Origin: Temnopleurus reevesii | Taxonomy: Eukaryota > Echinodermata > Echinoidea > Temnopleuroida > Temnopleuridae | NCBI GenBank assembly: GCA_036244855.1 | Contig: BQKZ01000558.1 | Span: forward strand, 66,625 to 130,624 | Direction: 5' to 3' | DNA: 64,000 nucleotides | Shown: piece after piece, positions 14,001 through 29,000 of the stretch | Layout: each line of letters starts with the position of its first letter | How positions within the stretch are numbered: position 1 is the first letter of the stretch | Notes under the pieces: model-generated | What the model saw: only the letters and a program-made list of their open reading frames with translations | The model's database searches: none | What the model was told of the DNA's origin: nothing | Program-made: the position numbers and the translations under genes

Positions 14001-17000
14001 CACTATGTTAATATGCCCATGCTACATACTTTCCAATTCTCCAAAGCAAATTGTCTACCAGCAAGTTCTCTGATACCTAATTTTTAAAGGTTGGATAGGG
14101 ATTGTGGCTCTTGCAGTGTCTCATTATCAAGGATATTTTATGAAAAATCATGCCATGTTTTGATGTCATGGTATGATTATGTCCTGATCTGGTTCCTACC
14201 TACTGTTTCATTCTTGAACTATAGAGGGAGCTATGTCATTCTTATGGCTGAATGTGATTGATCAGCTCTGAGAGAACAGCTATGTCTGCATTCTTCTGTT
14301 AATCATTTTTTAGTGGAATAATGTAAAATGTATTACCATTTGATTCTCACAAGTAGTGATTTCAGAAAGTTTTCATCAAGCAAAACTTCACAGGTGCAAA
14401 GCTATTGTTTGAAGAAAATAGACTACTCATCCAAATCTTTGTATAATGAAACTACACTGGTGCTGTTGGTTAATGGCCATAAAATATTTTTTTATTGAAA
14501 TAGGTTTTGTCTCTTCATAATGATGGCAGAAGTTTCCATGTCTCTATTTCATAATTTATGTTGCATTACAGAAGCTAAACTTTAAAACAGATTAAAACTT
14601 CAGTCTCTTTCACAAATTACCTACATGAAAATGTCCAATATTAGTCTCAATATAGCATCATGATGGTTAGATGATTTTTTAGGGTAGTTTGATGTAAATC
14701 TATACAATTTCTCTAAATTATTGTTTTCAGGAAGGGACTCATAGCATAATGAAAGAAGAAGAATTCTTTAATGTATACGAATCATTTCCCTCGTTTTACC
14801 TGAAATGTTAGAAGGTGTGAGTAAATTTACACTGGGGTTTGTAACACTTTCCTTTGCCTTGTTTCTCTAAATTCTTGTTTCCAGGAAGGGCCTCATAGCA
14901 TAATGAAAGAAGAAGAATTCTTTGATGCCATCGAAGCTGCCTTAGACATTCATGATGAGCAGGACTCAGAAATAAATACTGTAAGTTCGGCGATGGATCT
15001 AGGTGGTGTTCAGGGAGAGGACATTTGCTCCTTTATTATATAATCGCACCTGGGCCCCGTAACATAAAGGTTTGCGATTAATCGCTATTTGATTTAGCGA
15101 TCGATTGCAAACGTTAGTACATGATTTGCCATAGACTTGCAATTGATATCAATCGCTATCAGATTAACAATTAATCGCAAACCTTTATGTTACGGGAAAT
15201 TAAAATGCTAATAAGCTTTTAAAGTTGCACCCTTGACTTCCAAATCCTGAACAATGTTATTTACATTCTAAATTTAATTTAACTTTGCAGAATTCTCCAA
15301 AATATAAAAAAACACCATTTTTTAATGATGGGAATAAGATCTAATGTCGTTAATATTAAGGAAACTGATATCTCACTCTTAATGAGATACTTACGAGATC
15401 AGAGCAAAACCAAATGTCATAGCAATGAACTAAACAAGTTTAATCTGGTCATTTCAGTTTATTCCCAGGATTATTGAATACCTGTCTTGTTACTTTTTAT
15501 TTAAAAAATGTTTTTTTCATTTCTCCTCACACCATATAAGCATTCATCAATTTACAAACTGTTGTATATATGTTTGTATGTAATTTTTGTATATAATTTT
15601 AATCATTATTCATTGCACTATGTTGGTATGTATATACAGGTTACTTTGCTCAAGTAATATCCTAGGTCAACTTTGAATCGTTGTGATATGTAAATAATAC
15701 AGGTTTTCTATTGTTCCATCGTTCCAGAAAAATAATTGGCCTTACATGATAATTAGATTTATTAAATGTAAGTAATTATTCACTTTATACAGGACTTTGA
15801 CTTTTCCCAAGTTGACTCTAACTTTCCTTGTTTTCATTCATCAGCTTGGGGATCATCCAGATACACTATATGCCAGGACGATATGTGCAGACGCTCCTCC
15901 ATCAGAGCACAGATTATCAGCACAGGTATGTTCCTTTTGATGATGGGCCCAGTTACAAGAAATGTTCTTATCTCTCCTTTTCTGGAAGAGATATCTTAAC
16001 TGCTTTATGAATCCCCACATTTTATTGTCTATATTTGGAGAGAGACAAGAATTTGAGACAACATAAAAAGTCAGAGTTCCTTGTGGCTCAGACTATGGAG
16101 GTGTTGCTCAAAATTGTTAATGATTGCAAATCAATGGCAAATCAGTTGCAAGTTGTAACATGCATCTCCATTGATGCATGTGCGTTCATCAAGATTGCGC
16201 ATGAAGCAATAATTTTGATTGGAACGATACAATCAACTAAGACTTGTGATCAATTGCAACTTTTGAACAGCACCCTTTGTGTCTTACAATCGGCCTCTTA
16301 ATCGTTGGGTCAGTTGCTGAAAATAATTTGAACTGTTGCTTTCTTGCGAAGACGATCAGCTTGTGACATACTTGCTCTTATAGACTTGACAGTGTGTATA
16401 TGCTCTGAGGAGTAACAAGAAGTTGACACACATTAGTACAAATTAAAAAAAAACCAAGTCAATTTTAGCAGTTGGTCCCTATTGCATAAAACTTAGTGCT
16501 TCTTAATTCTGTCAATCAGTGTTTATACATGTTGGGAAAAGGCAAGAATTATTCAATTAATGAAATATCAGCATAAACTTGCACACAGTATGATTCGCCC
16601 CCTTTCTGTGAGAGAAGTTATATATGTCTGTAGAGTATTTCACATGTATCACAAAACCAGAACAAATTCAGTTAATGGAATGATCTAGAATGATATGCAA
16701 AGACCAGAAGATGACCAAGTGGCTTCCATATTTGCTGCAATGTGTTTGAGTAATCAGCGAGATGTAGTAAACAATGTCACAAGAGGGTCTGCTATGATGA
16801 AAGTTACAGGTTTTGTGGTTACGATTTTGTTTAATTGTGCATTTTTATATTTCTTTGCAGTGTAATGAGAAGGTGGAAGAGAACATCAAATATGCATTCT
16901 CCAACATCGAGAGTACTTGGGACCTGATACACACGGAAGGTGAAATGAAGGTAGGCACACACTCTCTCTGTCTTCTCAAAATAATAATTGCATGTTGCTT

Positions 17001-20000
17001 TTGTAGCACATATCACTGTCGCTGGGTATCTCCATGCACTTTTAGGAAAGGAAAGATCGGAGGGCAAAAGAAACCATTTAGGGAGGCCATACTCGCACTA
17101 ATGTCCTTTTAACATGGAGGATTTCAGGGAGGATTTAAAAGAAGGGAATCATGAAAGATTTTTTTTTAACTGGGATGGAATGGTTTTTCCAACCTGACAG
17201 GGCAAAATGAGCAAATGGCCACTTTCCATGAAATTTTGCATGAACATTACTGCATCATAAGATATACATATGATACATATTTGATCTCCTCTTAGGGCCT
17301 AAATATCAACAGCAAGCCCCCAATGATGAATAATTGGTCTCCCTCTGAGTTTACTTGTTCCTTACTTTGCTGTGCAATATTAAAGGGAATATAGTCAAAC
17401 TAACCTCAGTTGATTCTGTTGGGACTGAAGAAATAGCTTTGAAAAAAATCTGAAGGGTAAGAACGAGAGAATATAAAGAGAAGACGACTCTCTACTTCCT
17501 AGGTGATTATCGACTTACGCAAGGTACACCTGTGCAAAGTTAAGTGGATAGTCAACTTTACCTTTGTCAAAGTCTATTCTTTGGGACTGAATAAGCTTCA
17601 TCGACGTAGAGAAATTTTGGTTTATAAGGGGTAAAACAAAACAAAATATATAGAACTGTCTACTATTCTAGTATTAAGACCTTCTAGTAATCACAAGGTT
17701 CACTATAGAGTCAATATTGCGCAAGTCAAATCCATATAGATTGAAGAAATAAATTGTAGAAAATTTGACTTGTTGATTGAGGGATAAAAAGAAAGAAGAA
17801 AAGTGGACTCGATTAGACCTTTGATTTAGGTAATTATTTCACCTANGCGGTCCGCGTATTTCGCATGTGAATTTATTGCCCGCGCTGTTTTACACGCAAA
17901 ATCCCATAGACATTTGACAGCGGGCAATAAAGTAATTTATTGACCGCTCTGTCTTTTACGGGGCAATAAAGTGTAAAAATCACATGGCTCAGATGTCTGA
18001 TACGGTTAATAATTTCTTTTACAGACTTGACAATGTGTACATGTTCTGAGGAGTCACAAAAAGCTAATGCTAATACCAAAAAATAAATAGCTGAGACAAT
18101 TTTAGCAGTTGGTCCCTGTTACATAAAACTGACTGCTGATGGCAATTCTGCTATTGATGAGAACTTTTTATGAAAGCACAAATACTGAAGTTAGTTGTTA
18201 AACTCTTAAAACTCAAAGCAGATTGTGGGTTAACTTAAAGAGAGGCCTAAAGGTAACAAGTTTAGTTGACCAAATGAAAATTAACCTACAGAATTTTTGG
18301 ATAGTAGATAAAACTCTCTTTTGGAAAAGAGCAAAAATATTTGAAATGTTTCCAGAAATGGATCTTAACCCTATCTCTACCTTCTCAAAAAAAGTTTCCG
18401 TGCTCTTTGCGATCATGACATATTCCTTTCAAGTCTCAGGCAATTATTGAGACCAAATTTCACAGCAACAGGGTGTGCAGTTTTGACGTTACACGTGTTT
18501 GAAAATCACCTCGTTAACAGCCCGAAAGAATTAGGGTTAATGTGCGTTGGAAGTCCATCACAAATGATCTAGAATAACGGGCAAGGCTGGATGCTGATAT
18601 ACCGTGGGATAAGAATGGGAGCATTGGTGTGGTGCTGGTTTAACCCATGATGCTGAGTTGCATTAGGGAGGGCAACATGAAAAGCTAGAAAGAGTACTAA
18701 TAGGCTTGCCAGAAAAATATGGGAAGCCTGAGACAACTGCTTCTTGTCATTTAGATGTAATGGTTGGTTAGGGTGTCTAGATGTGTTGGGATGGTTCATT
18801 GAGAATAGTGAAGTGGTGGAGGACTATCTAGCAAGATCTTTATTTTATTGCATTTTTGAAATGTGCAAAATAAAGTTGAGGGGTATCATAATTTGTCACA
18901 GCTTTTTTCACTCATCAAAAAAGTATTCTGGAATTGATGACTGCTTGTCACGAGTCATCAACATCATTGTCACTTTCGTCATTTTCCCCAGAAAATAGAA
19001 TATGGGTACAAATTCCCACATGATATGGTTTATCTCCATATCATTTATATCATCATTATTTTTTAGAGCAGTTGTATATGTTTGTAGAGTATTTTGTCAA
19101 AGTGTGTAAAAAAACCCAGAAAAAGTTCTATTCAAGGAATGATAGAGAAACTTTGAAGACCAGAAGATGAGCAATTAGGCTGCCATATTTGCTGCAAGGT
19201 GTTTTTGGTTACACTTTTCTTTAATTGTATAATTTTTTTTTTAAATTTTTTTACAGTGTAATGAGAAGGTAGAAGAGAACATCAAATATGCATTCTCCAA
19301 CATCGAGAGTACTTGGGACCTGATACACACAGAAGGTGAAATGAAGGTAGGCACACTCTCTTTCCATTTTCTCAAAATAATAATAACATTGTGCTTGCAT
19401 AGCGAATATAACTGTCATTGCATCTTCATGGGCTGATAGGAAAGGAAAGATAGGAGGGCAAAAGAAACCATTTTGGGAGGCCTTACTCACACTAATGTCT
19501 TTTTGAACAGATATGTTTTCATGGATGATTTAAAGGAAGGGAATCATGGACGAGTTTCTTTTTTAACTGGGATGGAATGGTTTTTCCAACCTGACAGGGC
19601 AACATGAGCAAATGGCAATTTTCCATGAAATTTTGCATGAACATTACTGCATCATAAGATATACATATGATACATATTTGATCTCCTCTTAGGGCCTATG
19701 TATCAACAGCAAGCCCCAAATAAGATGAATAATTGGTCTCCCTCTGAGTTTACTTGTTCCTTACTTTGCTGTGCAATATTAAAGGGAATAAAGTCAAACT
19801 AACCTCAGTTGATTCTGTTGGGACTGAAGAAATAGCTTTGAAAAAAATCTGAAGGGTAAGAACGAGAGAATATAAAGAGAAGACGACTCTCTACTTCCTA
19901 GGTGATTATCGACTTACGCAAGGTACACCTATGCAAAGTTAAGTGGATAGTCAACTTTACCTTTGTCAAAGTCTATTCTTTGGGACTGAATAAGCTTCAT

Positions 20001-23000
20001 CGACGTAGAGAAATTTTGGGTTATACTTGGGGTAAAACAAAACAAAATATATAGAACTGTCTACTATTCTAGTATTAAGACCTTCTAGTAATCACAAGGT
20101 TCACTATAGAGTCAATATTGCGCAAGTCAAATCCATATAGATTGAAGAAATAAATTGTAGAAAATTTGACTTGTTGATTGAGGGATAAAAAGAAAGAAGA
20201 AAAGTGGACTCGATTAGACCTTTGATTTAGGTAATTATTTCACCTATCTGAGCGTAACGGGATTCAGTGTACAAACGGGAATAATAAGATATTCTCCGCT
20301 AAACTAGCAATTGTTGGACTGGACCATTCATCGTCGAACAGAAACTGACTCCTGTGAATTTCCGGCTAGTGAACATGAGAGACCGCACAGTGACCAGCAT
20401 AGCACACGCGGCCCAATTAAAGAAGTGATAAAATAGTGATAGTGACACAAAAATCATATAAACTCACAGGAACAGATAATTATATTTTGATCATAAAAAT
20501 ACATCCACCGGATAGTGACACATAAACCCACATGAACCGAAAATTATATTTGGACTTCTTTTGTTAAAGAATTTTATAGACTTGGTTATACACATGCTGT
20601 TTGGGAGTCAGCTGTGCTGACATCCGAGTATTTTAGTGATGTTGTTGTAAAATGACTTTTAAATATATTGTTTACATATCTTTGCTCTTGGAGATTGAAT
20701 GTAAAAACACTCCAAGGGGTATTTTGGTGGGGGAGAGTGTAAGGATCGTGTTAAAATCGATCTTGATATCAGTGGGCGATCGACTGAGATCGCGGTGGCG
20801 AAAATGGAGTCTTCTCGCTAAGTGACATATCGTTGTGCTGGAGTTTGTTTATTGCCAGATTAAAGGTGTTTTTGTTCGTAATTCCTGTCTGATTTCTTAT
20901 TATTCCTGTTTGTACACTGAATCCCGTTACAAGATAATTATTCATTGGTGTGTTGAATGCTGGAAAAAAAAAACTTTAAAGTTCAGCTCCTCCCAAAGCA
21001 GGGAGTAATACATCAAAGCTGTAGATGGTTCATGGTGCAAATCATGGTGGTGACATCATTAAACAAACTATGGACAGAGGTAACATCAGATTTGGGGCAA
21101 TTTTGAAGTTGTCATTATATACTCTTTTCTTCTTTTTTTCGACATTCTTCTACTTAATTTTGAAGGAGATTGTGATCATTTATAGTCACATAAAGGAATT
21201 TCAGCCCACCCCTGGAACTGATTCTTTGTATTACTAATTTAAAAATCCAATGTTCTCTGCAATTAAATATTCTTATTAAATGGACTGCATGGTATGTGAC
21301 ATCTTGAAAGGCAGAATCTTGGAGAAAATGATGATAGCAAAATTATATCTTCCTATGCCTAAACAAGTGAATTATGAAGATGATAGTGATAAAGGACTTG
21401 GTATAAAGACTACTTTGATAAACCCTATATATATTGAAAATCTATTTTAATCATCCTTGAAGAAAAAAATGGCATCAGTGGACTTTATACTGCCAATACC
21501 ATGAGCACGGAGGCACGTTCCACGGTCTTAAAAATGCAAAGATAAAAACATTTAGAACAGTTAAACATGACTATAACATACACCCAATCAAAACAGTAAA
21601 ACACGTATTATTAACAGGTAATCGTTATATTTTAAAACCACTCGATAACGTTTGAAATTAACTATAGTAGTCAAGGGACAAGCCTCATTCCATGAAACGA
21701 TTATTATCTGCAGCATTCATGTAGTTGCTTGGGTGAATTTGAATATCTATGAATTATACAATCTACATATGTAGCTACTATATATATGCATATATATAGC
21801 TACTATATTCATCACTTGATAGCAATTCCCCTAATTATATGGAGGGTATTTTATTTTAGGTTGTCACTGGAAAGTTGAGAGATGAATTTTATACAGTGCA
21901 AGTCAGAATTCTTAGATTACCAGTAATCAATATGAAGCTCATGAAATGGATCTATTCATGTAATCCCATTGTTTGTAGCTTTTTAGTGAAAACAAAGAAT
22001 TATGACTTGTACTATACAGATTTCATTTTCAAGTAGGGATATCTTCAGTTTTGAATTTTGCTTGAAATGTGATTAGTTATGAAACTAGTGATGTAATGAC
22101 ACTGTTTTGAGTGCTTTGATGGTAGCTTTGAAAGTGTGATATAAAGAATTGCTCATGATAAATGCACACGTTCCATCACAGGGGAAATCAAGGGCCTTTA
22201 TCATTGAGGTAATTGGATGCTATTGCTGTCAAGTCAAGTTTGAATGTTAATTTTTACACGCAAACACGTCTCAATGATGCTTGTGAAATGATTAAGAGTA
22301 CATTAACCCAGCTATTTAGATTAAAGGATATTTCAACCTAAGGTCAGATCATAAGATAAAAACATCAGGAAGTTATGGACATCCTCTTTCAAAGACTTTT
22401 TGAAAGTATGCACTTTATTGCCTGTGTTGAAATGGGACATGTTGCATTTAAGGATCTCTGTCTGCAGCTTAAGTGGTCTAGCGCCATCTTGAGATATAAT
22501 GTGGAAAGGAAGTCAACAGGGAAGTAGACGCTGGCAAAAAGTTTTGTGTTGTAATGAATAAATGTAGGTCATGAAGAATAAGAACCAATTTGAAGTCACA
22601 ATAGAATATGGATTAGTTATTTGAGAAGACATAAGAAATAAAGACTGCTAATTGCCCTCATATTCTCTTTCCTGAATTAATCTCTCTATAGATCAGTTAT
22701 TAGACTGAAACCAAGGTTTTCCCATTGATGAACAAAATTTTGTCAAATCACATAATACATGGTCTTATTATGGCTCCTAAATTAACCCAGTCATGTAAGT
22801 ACCCATAAAAGCAATTAATGCATGTATGATAGCACAAATTAGATGTAATGAATGACGAAAAATACTAGTACTCCAGATGTGATATTCAGTGCATTGATGC
22901 CGACCATTAATCAAATTATTCCCCACATTACATGTGATAATCGGTATTAAAATCTTTGGTCGTCAGTTTCTATCAGAGCATGAAGATACCATTGTGTACC

Positions 23001-26000
23001 CACATGTCTCCCTAGACAACATAATAAACAATACAATATACAATATACTTAGTGTGTTCATGCACAAATGCACAAAAGTTTGATTTCCACTGAATTTGAG
23101 GAAAAGCCGTTGGTGGTGGCTCGCTAAGTAGTGCCTTCAATGAATACAATTTGGCAAGTATTAGAGATGGGTTAGTTAACTCCAACGCTACAAATAGCCA
23201 ATCGGTACTATATACGGAATGTTGCATGTTTTCTTCTTTCTTTTTGAGTTTTGGGCTTCATATATTTTTTTAAGTGAGTTTCCAAACGAGGAATATCTTC
23301 CAAAGTTGGAGTGGTGTTAAGAGTCAAAACAACAAATGGCAGTATTCCTTGAATCCTTCTTCAAGTAAGGGAATTTGAAGGCCTCCTTTTTAATTGATGA
23401 TAAGAATGTGACCCCTAAATGTGGATCTTATTATTTAAATGTCTGTTTTCCTTCAAATGAAAATTCTCTCCCACTTCCTGGACACTCCAAATAGAAGCTG
23501 TGAAATATTACTATAGAAATTTGTGTTAATCCAATTTTCTCTTCACCCGAGGAGGGGTTGGTAAATTCCACTTGGAATGTCATGTTTTTATCTATCTTCT
23601 TGGGCTCAAGGACTATTTATTAAAAGATAGATGTACTCCTACACACTACATGATGTTACCATAAACATTATTTGCATGTTTACTACACCAATCAAGTTTT
23701 TTATTCCTTCATCAAATTTATTTATTTTAAATTTTTGTTTCATTTGAAATAAATTGGTGAATATAGTTTACATGCAAATTCCAGATAAGCTGCAAATGTG
23801 TTGCAAATCTAAACAGGTGTTTCATTTACGCTCGAACTTTGCTTTTAACTTAGTGTTCATTAATCAGTGATTTTATTGGCTCTTGCAGGTTAACTCTATC
23901 TGTAAGTCAATTACAAGTATCTAGCAATGCTCCCATAGACTATACATTTTCACTGCCTCTCTGTTGCATTTAATTTTACCAAGTAAACTTGCGTTTCATG
24001 CTTTACTACTTTCTTGCATTTCTTATTGAATGAGACCCAAATATAAGCTAGCAGTGGGAATTAACTAAATTCGGTTATGATGTACTTTGAATCTTAATAG
24101 CACGATGGCAACTCAGAAATCAACTCCATTCAATTTTTATTAGAAATTTATCATTGCAGCCAGGAGGCCGAATTATGACAATAAAAAAACATTTAAAATA
24201 CAAATATATAAGGCAATAAAAAAATATAAAATAATATATTTGTCACTAATGATTGAGTGTAAACATGTACATGGTAAAACAGAGTATTTGAATTAGAGGT
24301 ACATCAAATCTTATAACCTAGAAAACAAATTTTTGCAGCTCAGAGCTGCGGAACCCCTAGTTTAGTTTCATTTTCCTTAAAATAAAGGAATTTTACACAA
24401 CTCAAGAATTTTGTAGATGATGTTTTTAGATAAAACAAAATAAAAAAACAAGCATTTGAATAAAGGTCTACGACTTTAGTAGATTAAAGAAAAAACCTGA
24501 TTAGCTTTGCATGAAAAAAGCCATGTACACAAGTGCTCTTCTTTCAGTGTTTAATAGACAATATCCTTGCAGAGATTTCTAAGCGCTTGTGACAATGGAT
24601 GAAAAAGAACCACAGCATAAGCCTCTAGGAGCGAAGATAATAAAAATTCCTGTTGATCTTTTGTAAGAGTCTAAACACAATAGTTATAACCCAGTGATAT
24701 CTATTGTATGTGGTTCCAGTGCCTTACCTTTCATTTCATTCGGGTTACAGGACTTATATCAAACATTTAAGATTGTGTGATCAAAGTTGCCTATTTTCTA
24801 TCATAATCATGAGTTTTAAAATGTATATGAGGCAAAAAATAATAATTTGCTAGTTGTTAGTATACCCAAACCAACTCGCCTAAACATCACCTGAAATTAA
24901 AAAGATGTTTAATTTTTTAGGTATTGAATATTGAATATTGAGCGTTTCTCATTATAAGCAAATAGGGATGTGCACAGAAAGGATGCCCCCCCTCATTCAA
25001 CAAGCAACACACGGAGCCTCACTCGGGGGTTAGGCTTGTGCGTCAAATGTGAAGGAGACATTTATTTGTCTCTAACTCCTTTATTTGTAATCCGTATCAT
25101 GAAGGATAAAGTTACCTTGAGTTAATTGGTCAAATTATACATTTTTTACTCAGAAACCCTTTAACCAGAAATATGGGCAATAAAAACTATCCTTTGTACA
25201 GTATGTAAACGATATCAACCTCAACAAAACAACAATTTACACACAATTCAAGGTCTTGTTCTGTTGTGTAGTCAGAACTTACAAACAAAGGTGCAAGTAA
25301 ATAAGGAAATGAAACATGTATATCATTGTTTTTAGTTTTGTAGATAATTAATTTGTTTTTGATTAATCTTCATTAACTTGTTGAACCTAGCTCACTCTGG
25401 AACAGGAAATTTAAGCAGAAACTTTAGAGTGTAAGATAAAATAAAAGATTAAAATTTATCCAGAGCTCTTTTGAATACTGGTAGTTTATATAATGAAAAG
25501 GAAGTTTCTTTTGATTTTCATGTTTTCGTTTGAAAATATGAAAGAAGTGTAATCATATTGTCTATTAAACATTTCTCTCTCATGGATATCTTTTGGTAAG
25601 TTTAAAGACTGCTGATAAGTGAGCTTGATTTGGATCATTCTAAGGCTACATGTAGAGGCTGTAGCTTTCCAATGGATATATGCACCAGTGATATTTTGTT
25701 AAAGATTTGAAAGATTAGATGTCAATTATTAAATTTTAGCGGCTTGGTATGCAAAAAATGACAGGATAAAACTTACAGGAAGTAAAAGAGGGTGGTTTCA
25801 GGTTTATCCAATTGATATATTTTTACTTCACTACATAAAGTCAATTGGTAATTAGAACTCTGTTAGATGATGCTATCACTGCGTTCTTCAGCCGTGATGT
25901 ACTTTCAGTTTCGTATGATCACGTGAAAAGAGCAAAAGTTTTAATGGCTTATCAATTCATCAAGGGAAACAGCCACTTAAACTATGTAAAGACCGCTGTA

Positions 26001-29000
26001 ATTCTTTTATGGAAGGGATAATGAGTGTACTATGAATTTGTGATGACTATTTATTTTGGCAGAATTGATTTAGAATTTGTTGATTTTGTTAAACAAAGCA
26101 AAAATGAATGAATAAAGGAGTTTCTACAAACATTGTCAATCAGACTAGTCTGGGATTCAACATCATCATCTGCAAGACATTACTAAAGATACGTCATATA
26201 TCCTCAAATCAAATTGTAAGCTTGGATTCAGGGTACTAAAAGAATTTTTTGCACCTCTTGCCCGACAGCACAAGTGGCTTCTAAAATTAATGGCCCAAAC
26301 ACAATTTCCATATGTCTTTTGGGATAAGTGACAATCTTATAATTGCCCAATGGCTCAATTTTGTTGCCCTGGGCATTTGGGCAGGTGGGTTTGTATCGCC
26401 CTGCGATTACAACAGGTACAACAATATCAATACATAAATGGTGTGCCTAGCACTCGCCATCATTGATGCAACAAGATTAGCCAGTTGAATTATTTCAAAA
26501 ATATTTAACCAATAGTGTATCTTTGAGGCTGAAAGACAAAAGTTTTCTTTATAATTAGATTATTTAGTAATGTCCTTGATTACAGACATCCACTATATTT
26601 TAATTAAAGTTTATACAAATACCTCAGTTTCCCATCCAGGGTGTGTTTCTAGCATTAGGATTCAGGAAATGACAGTGCATGAAGGAGGATGAGCATTGTG
26701 GTAAAAGAGATTTTGCCTTTTAGATCATATGTCGCTTTTCTAGGTAGAATGACTGAGCAAAAGGAAATGTTTTTTTTTGGCCTTGATTCCTTATAGCAAG
26801 GCTACTTTATTGTTGATGGATGTTTCAGTGACCTAGGGGTGTTGCTGGAAACCTGCGATCAATTGCAAATCAACTACAAATCAGTTGCAAAATTAAAACG
26901 CGCATTTTTATGTGTGCATGGTCTGGGCTTCTAAAAATGCATGCATGAAACAATGATTTTGATTGGCATGGCTGATAATTTGCATTTTGCGCAATTGGTC
27001 ACAAGTTTCTAGCAGGATCCACTTAGTTTTGCTCTGCAACAATCATGTTGTTGATTTAATATCAACTTGGTGCCTAAATTGTCCAACAAAATAAGATTGT
27101 CAGAAAAACACTATCAATGAATTGGATTTATTTCAAACTTATACTGGAATGGAATAAAATGCATTATTTTGAACACAGAAGTTGTACAATGCAAGTCAGA
27201 AAATTTGGCTCCTGGTTATCACTCTAAAAATCGATGAGCAATCCCATTTTTATTTGCACAGTGAATTAAAAAAAAGTAATTATATTGGAATCTGTCTCAT
27301 TCAGCACTGGTTATGTTTGAACACTTTCCAATATTTTGATGTTAATGATAAGAAAACTTTAGGTGGTGTTAATGTTTTTTGCATTGATTTAAAATTCTGA
27401 ATCTTATTTCATCCTGACATTTCAAACTTGCAAATGTATCAGGAACAGTATAAAGCAAGTTTGATTATGTGGCAGATTGAATTTGACCCGTTTATCCCCT
27501 AGAAATTGCCATTTTTGCTGTGATAAAATGAAATGATGAATGATTTTCTAAAATGAATTATGTTGAAATGGAATTTCTCTTTGCCTGGTGAATCGTTGGC
27601 CCTGCCCTGGACACTGCTATAACCTTTTCGTGTTGAATGGTAACATCACCTATCTGGTAGTTGTTATTTTCTTAATCTCGTATCAAAAGATGATTGGCTG
27701 GAAATGTTGATCTATTTTATCCAGGGAGCTACATGCCATGATCTAAATAATATTCATCTTCTGAAGTTATAACGAGGACAACAATCCTTCACCCAATTCT
27801 TCAAAGAAAGTACTGGGAAAGGAATTGACTGAATTATAAGAATAAATAGGAGCTGAGCACATTCATAAACATAATTTCACATTGTAAATCTGTTTATTAG
27901 GGATCACCTCATCATACCTAGTATATATGTATCATAAATTAAGTGGACTAGCGCCCTCTTGTGTGCATTTATAGCCATTTTCCTATGCAAGTATTGTTGA
28001 GATGATCCCTTGTTGAGATGATCCCATACTGTTCTGAATAGGACATGCATGACAGTACTGTAGACAATGCTATCGTCAAAGTTTTTTAAAAATCCCCCTT
28101 ATGTGAGGCTCCCATTCATGAAAGTTGATGGAAAGGTACTTAGGAAGAAGTTGGATTGTTTGCCAATCGTCTTATCTTCTAAAACCCTTTCATAGCTACA
28201 AGAGACAAGAATTGGATTCGTATTTACATGAGAAGAATTTACTTTCATAATGTATCTAGATCTTATGTCAGGTTGTCTTAGCTGATTCCCCCTTTCGTTC
28301 CCCACAATTCTCTCTATCTCTCTCCCTTCTGGTAATATACAATAGACGTAGTATATATTTTGCTTTTTTGCTGTTTCTGAATTTAATGAACCTTGTCGAA
28401 CCACAATTGTATAGGTGTGGTATTCTGTTTTCATATTCTGTTTTGAATACACCCGGCTGTCTGTGGTCTGCCACTGTTTGTATTATCATTTATACAAGGA
28501 TGTAGTCAGCACAGATTGTTCCATTGCCTTGAACTTTTTTTAATAGATCAAATGTTTTGGCTTTATGCAATTTTATGAAGTTACATGATTATTTTTAGGA
28601 TTTTAAACTTCAGATTGAAGCATTGCCTAAGATCGTCATGACCCTCTCTTAGATAGTCAATTCCGACATAACAATATTTGAGGTATTCTCTTTATGTACA
28701 TTTTGGTTTCAAAGCACTTGCTTCAAATGTTATTGTTTTTGATGATTTCATGTATGGCTCACTTAGGTTTAGGCTCTTACATGAACTGAAAACAACATAA
28801 GATAGATTTTAAAAAACCCTGTCCTGATTTTCTATATATATATTGGAAGTATTCAGTACTTGTCAATGTGACATATTTTTGTATGTTAAAAACAGCTTTT
28901 TTAGCCATTTATTGCGAAAAATGTCATTTGTAGTATGTACCGTATCTTTACTTGCTTTACAAATAAAAAAGGAAAATTCCCATGAAATTATGATTTTGTG

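Noticed and set aside
28099..28489. 117- and 73-codon open frames on the - strand
   Set aside because: No recognisable domain, no splice or promoter context; likely chance.
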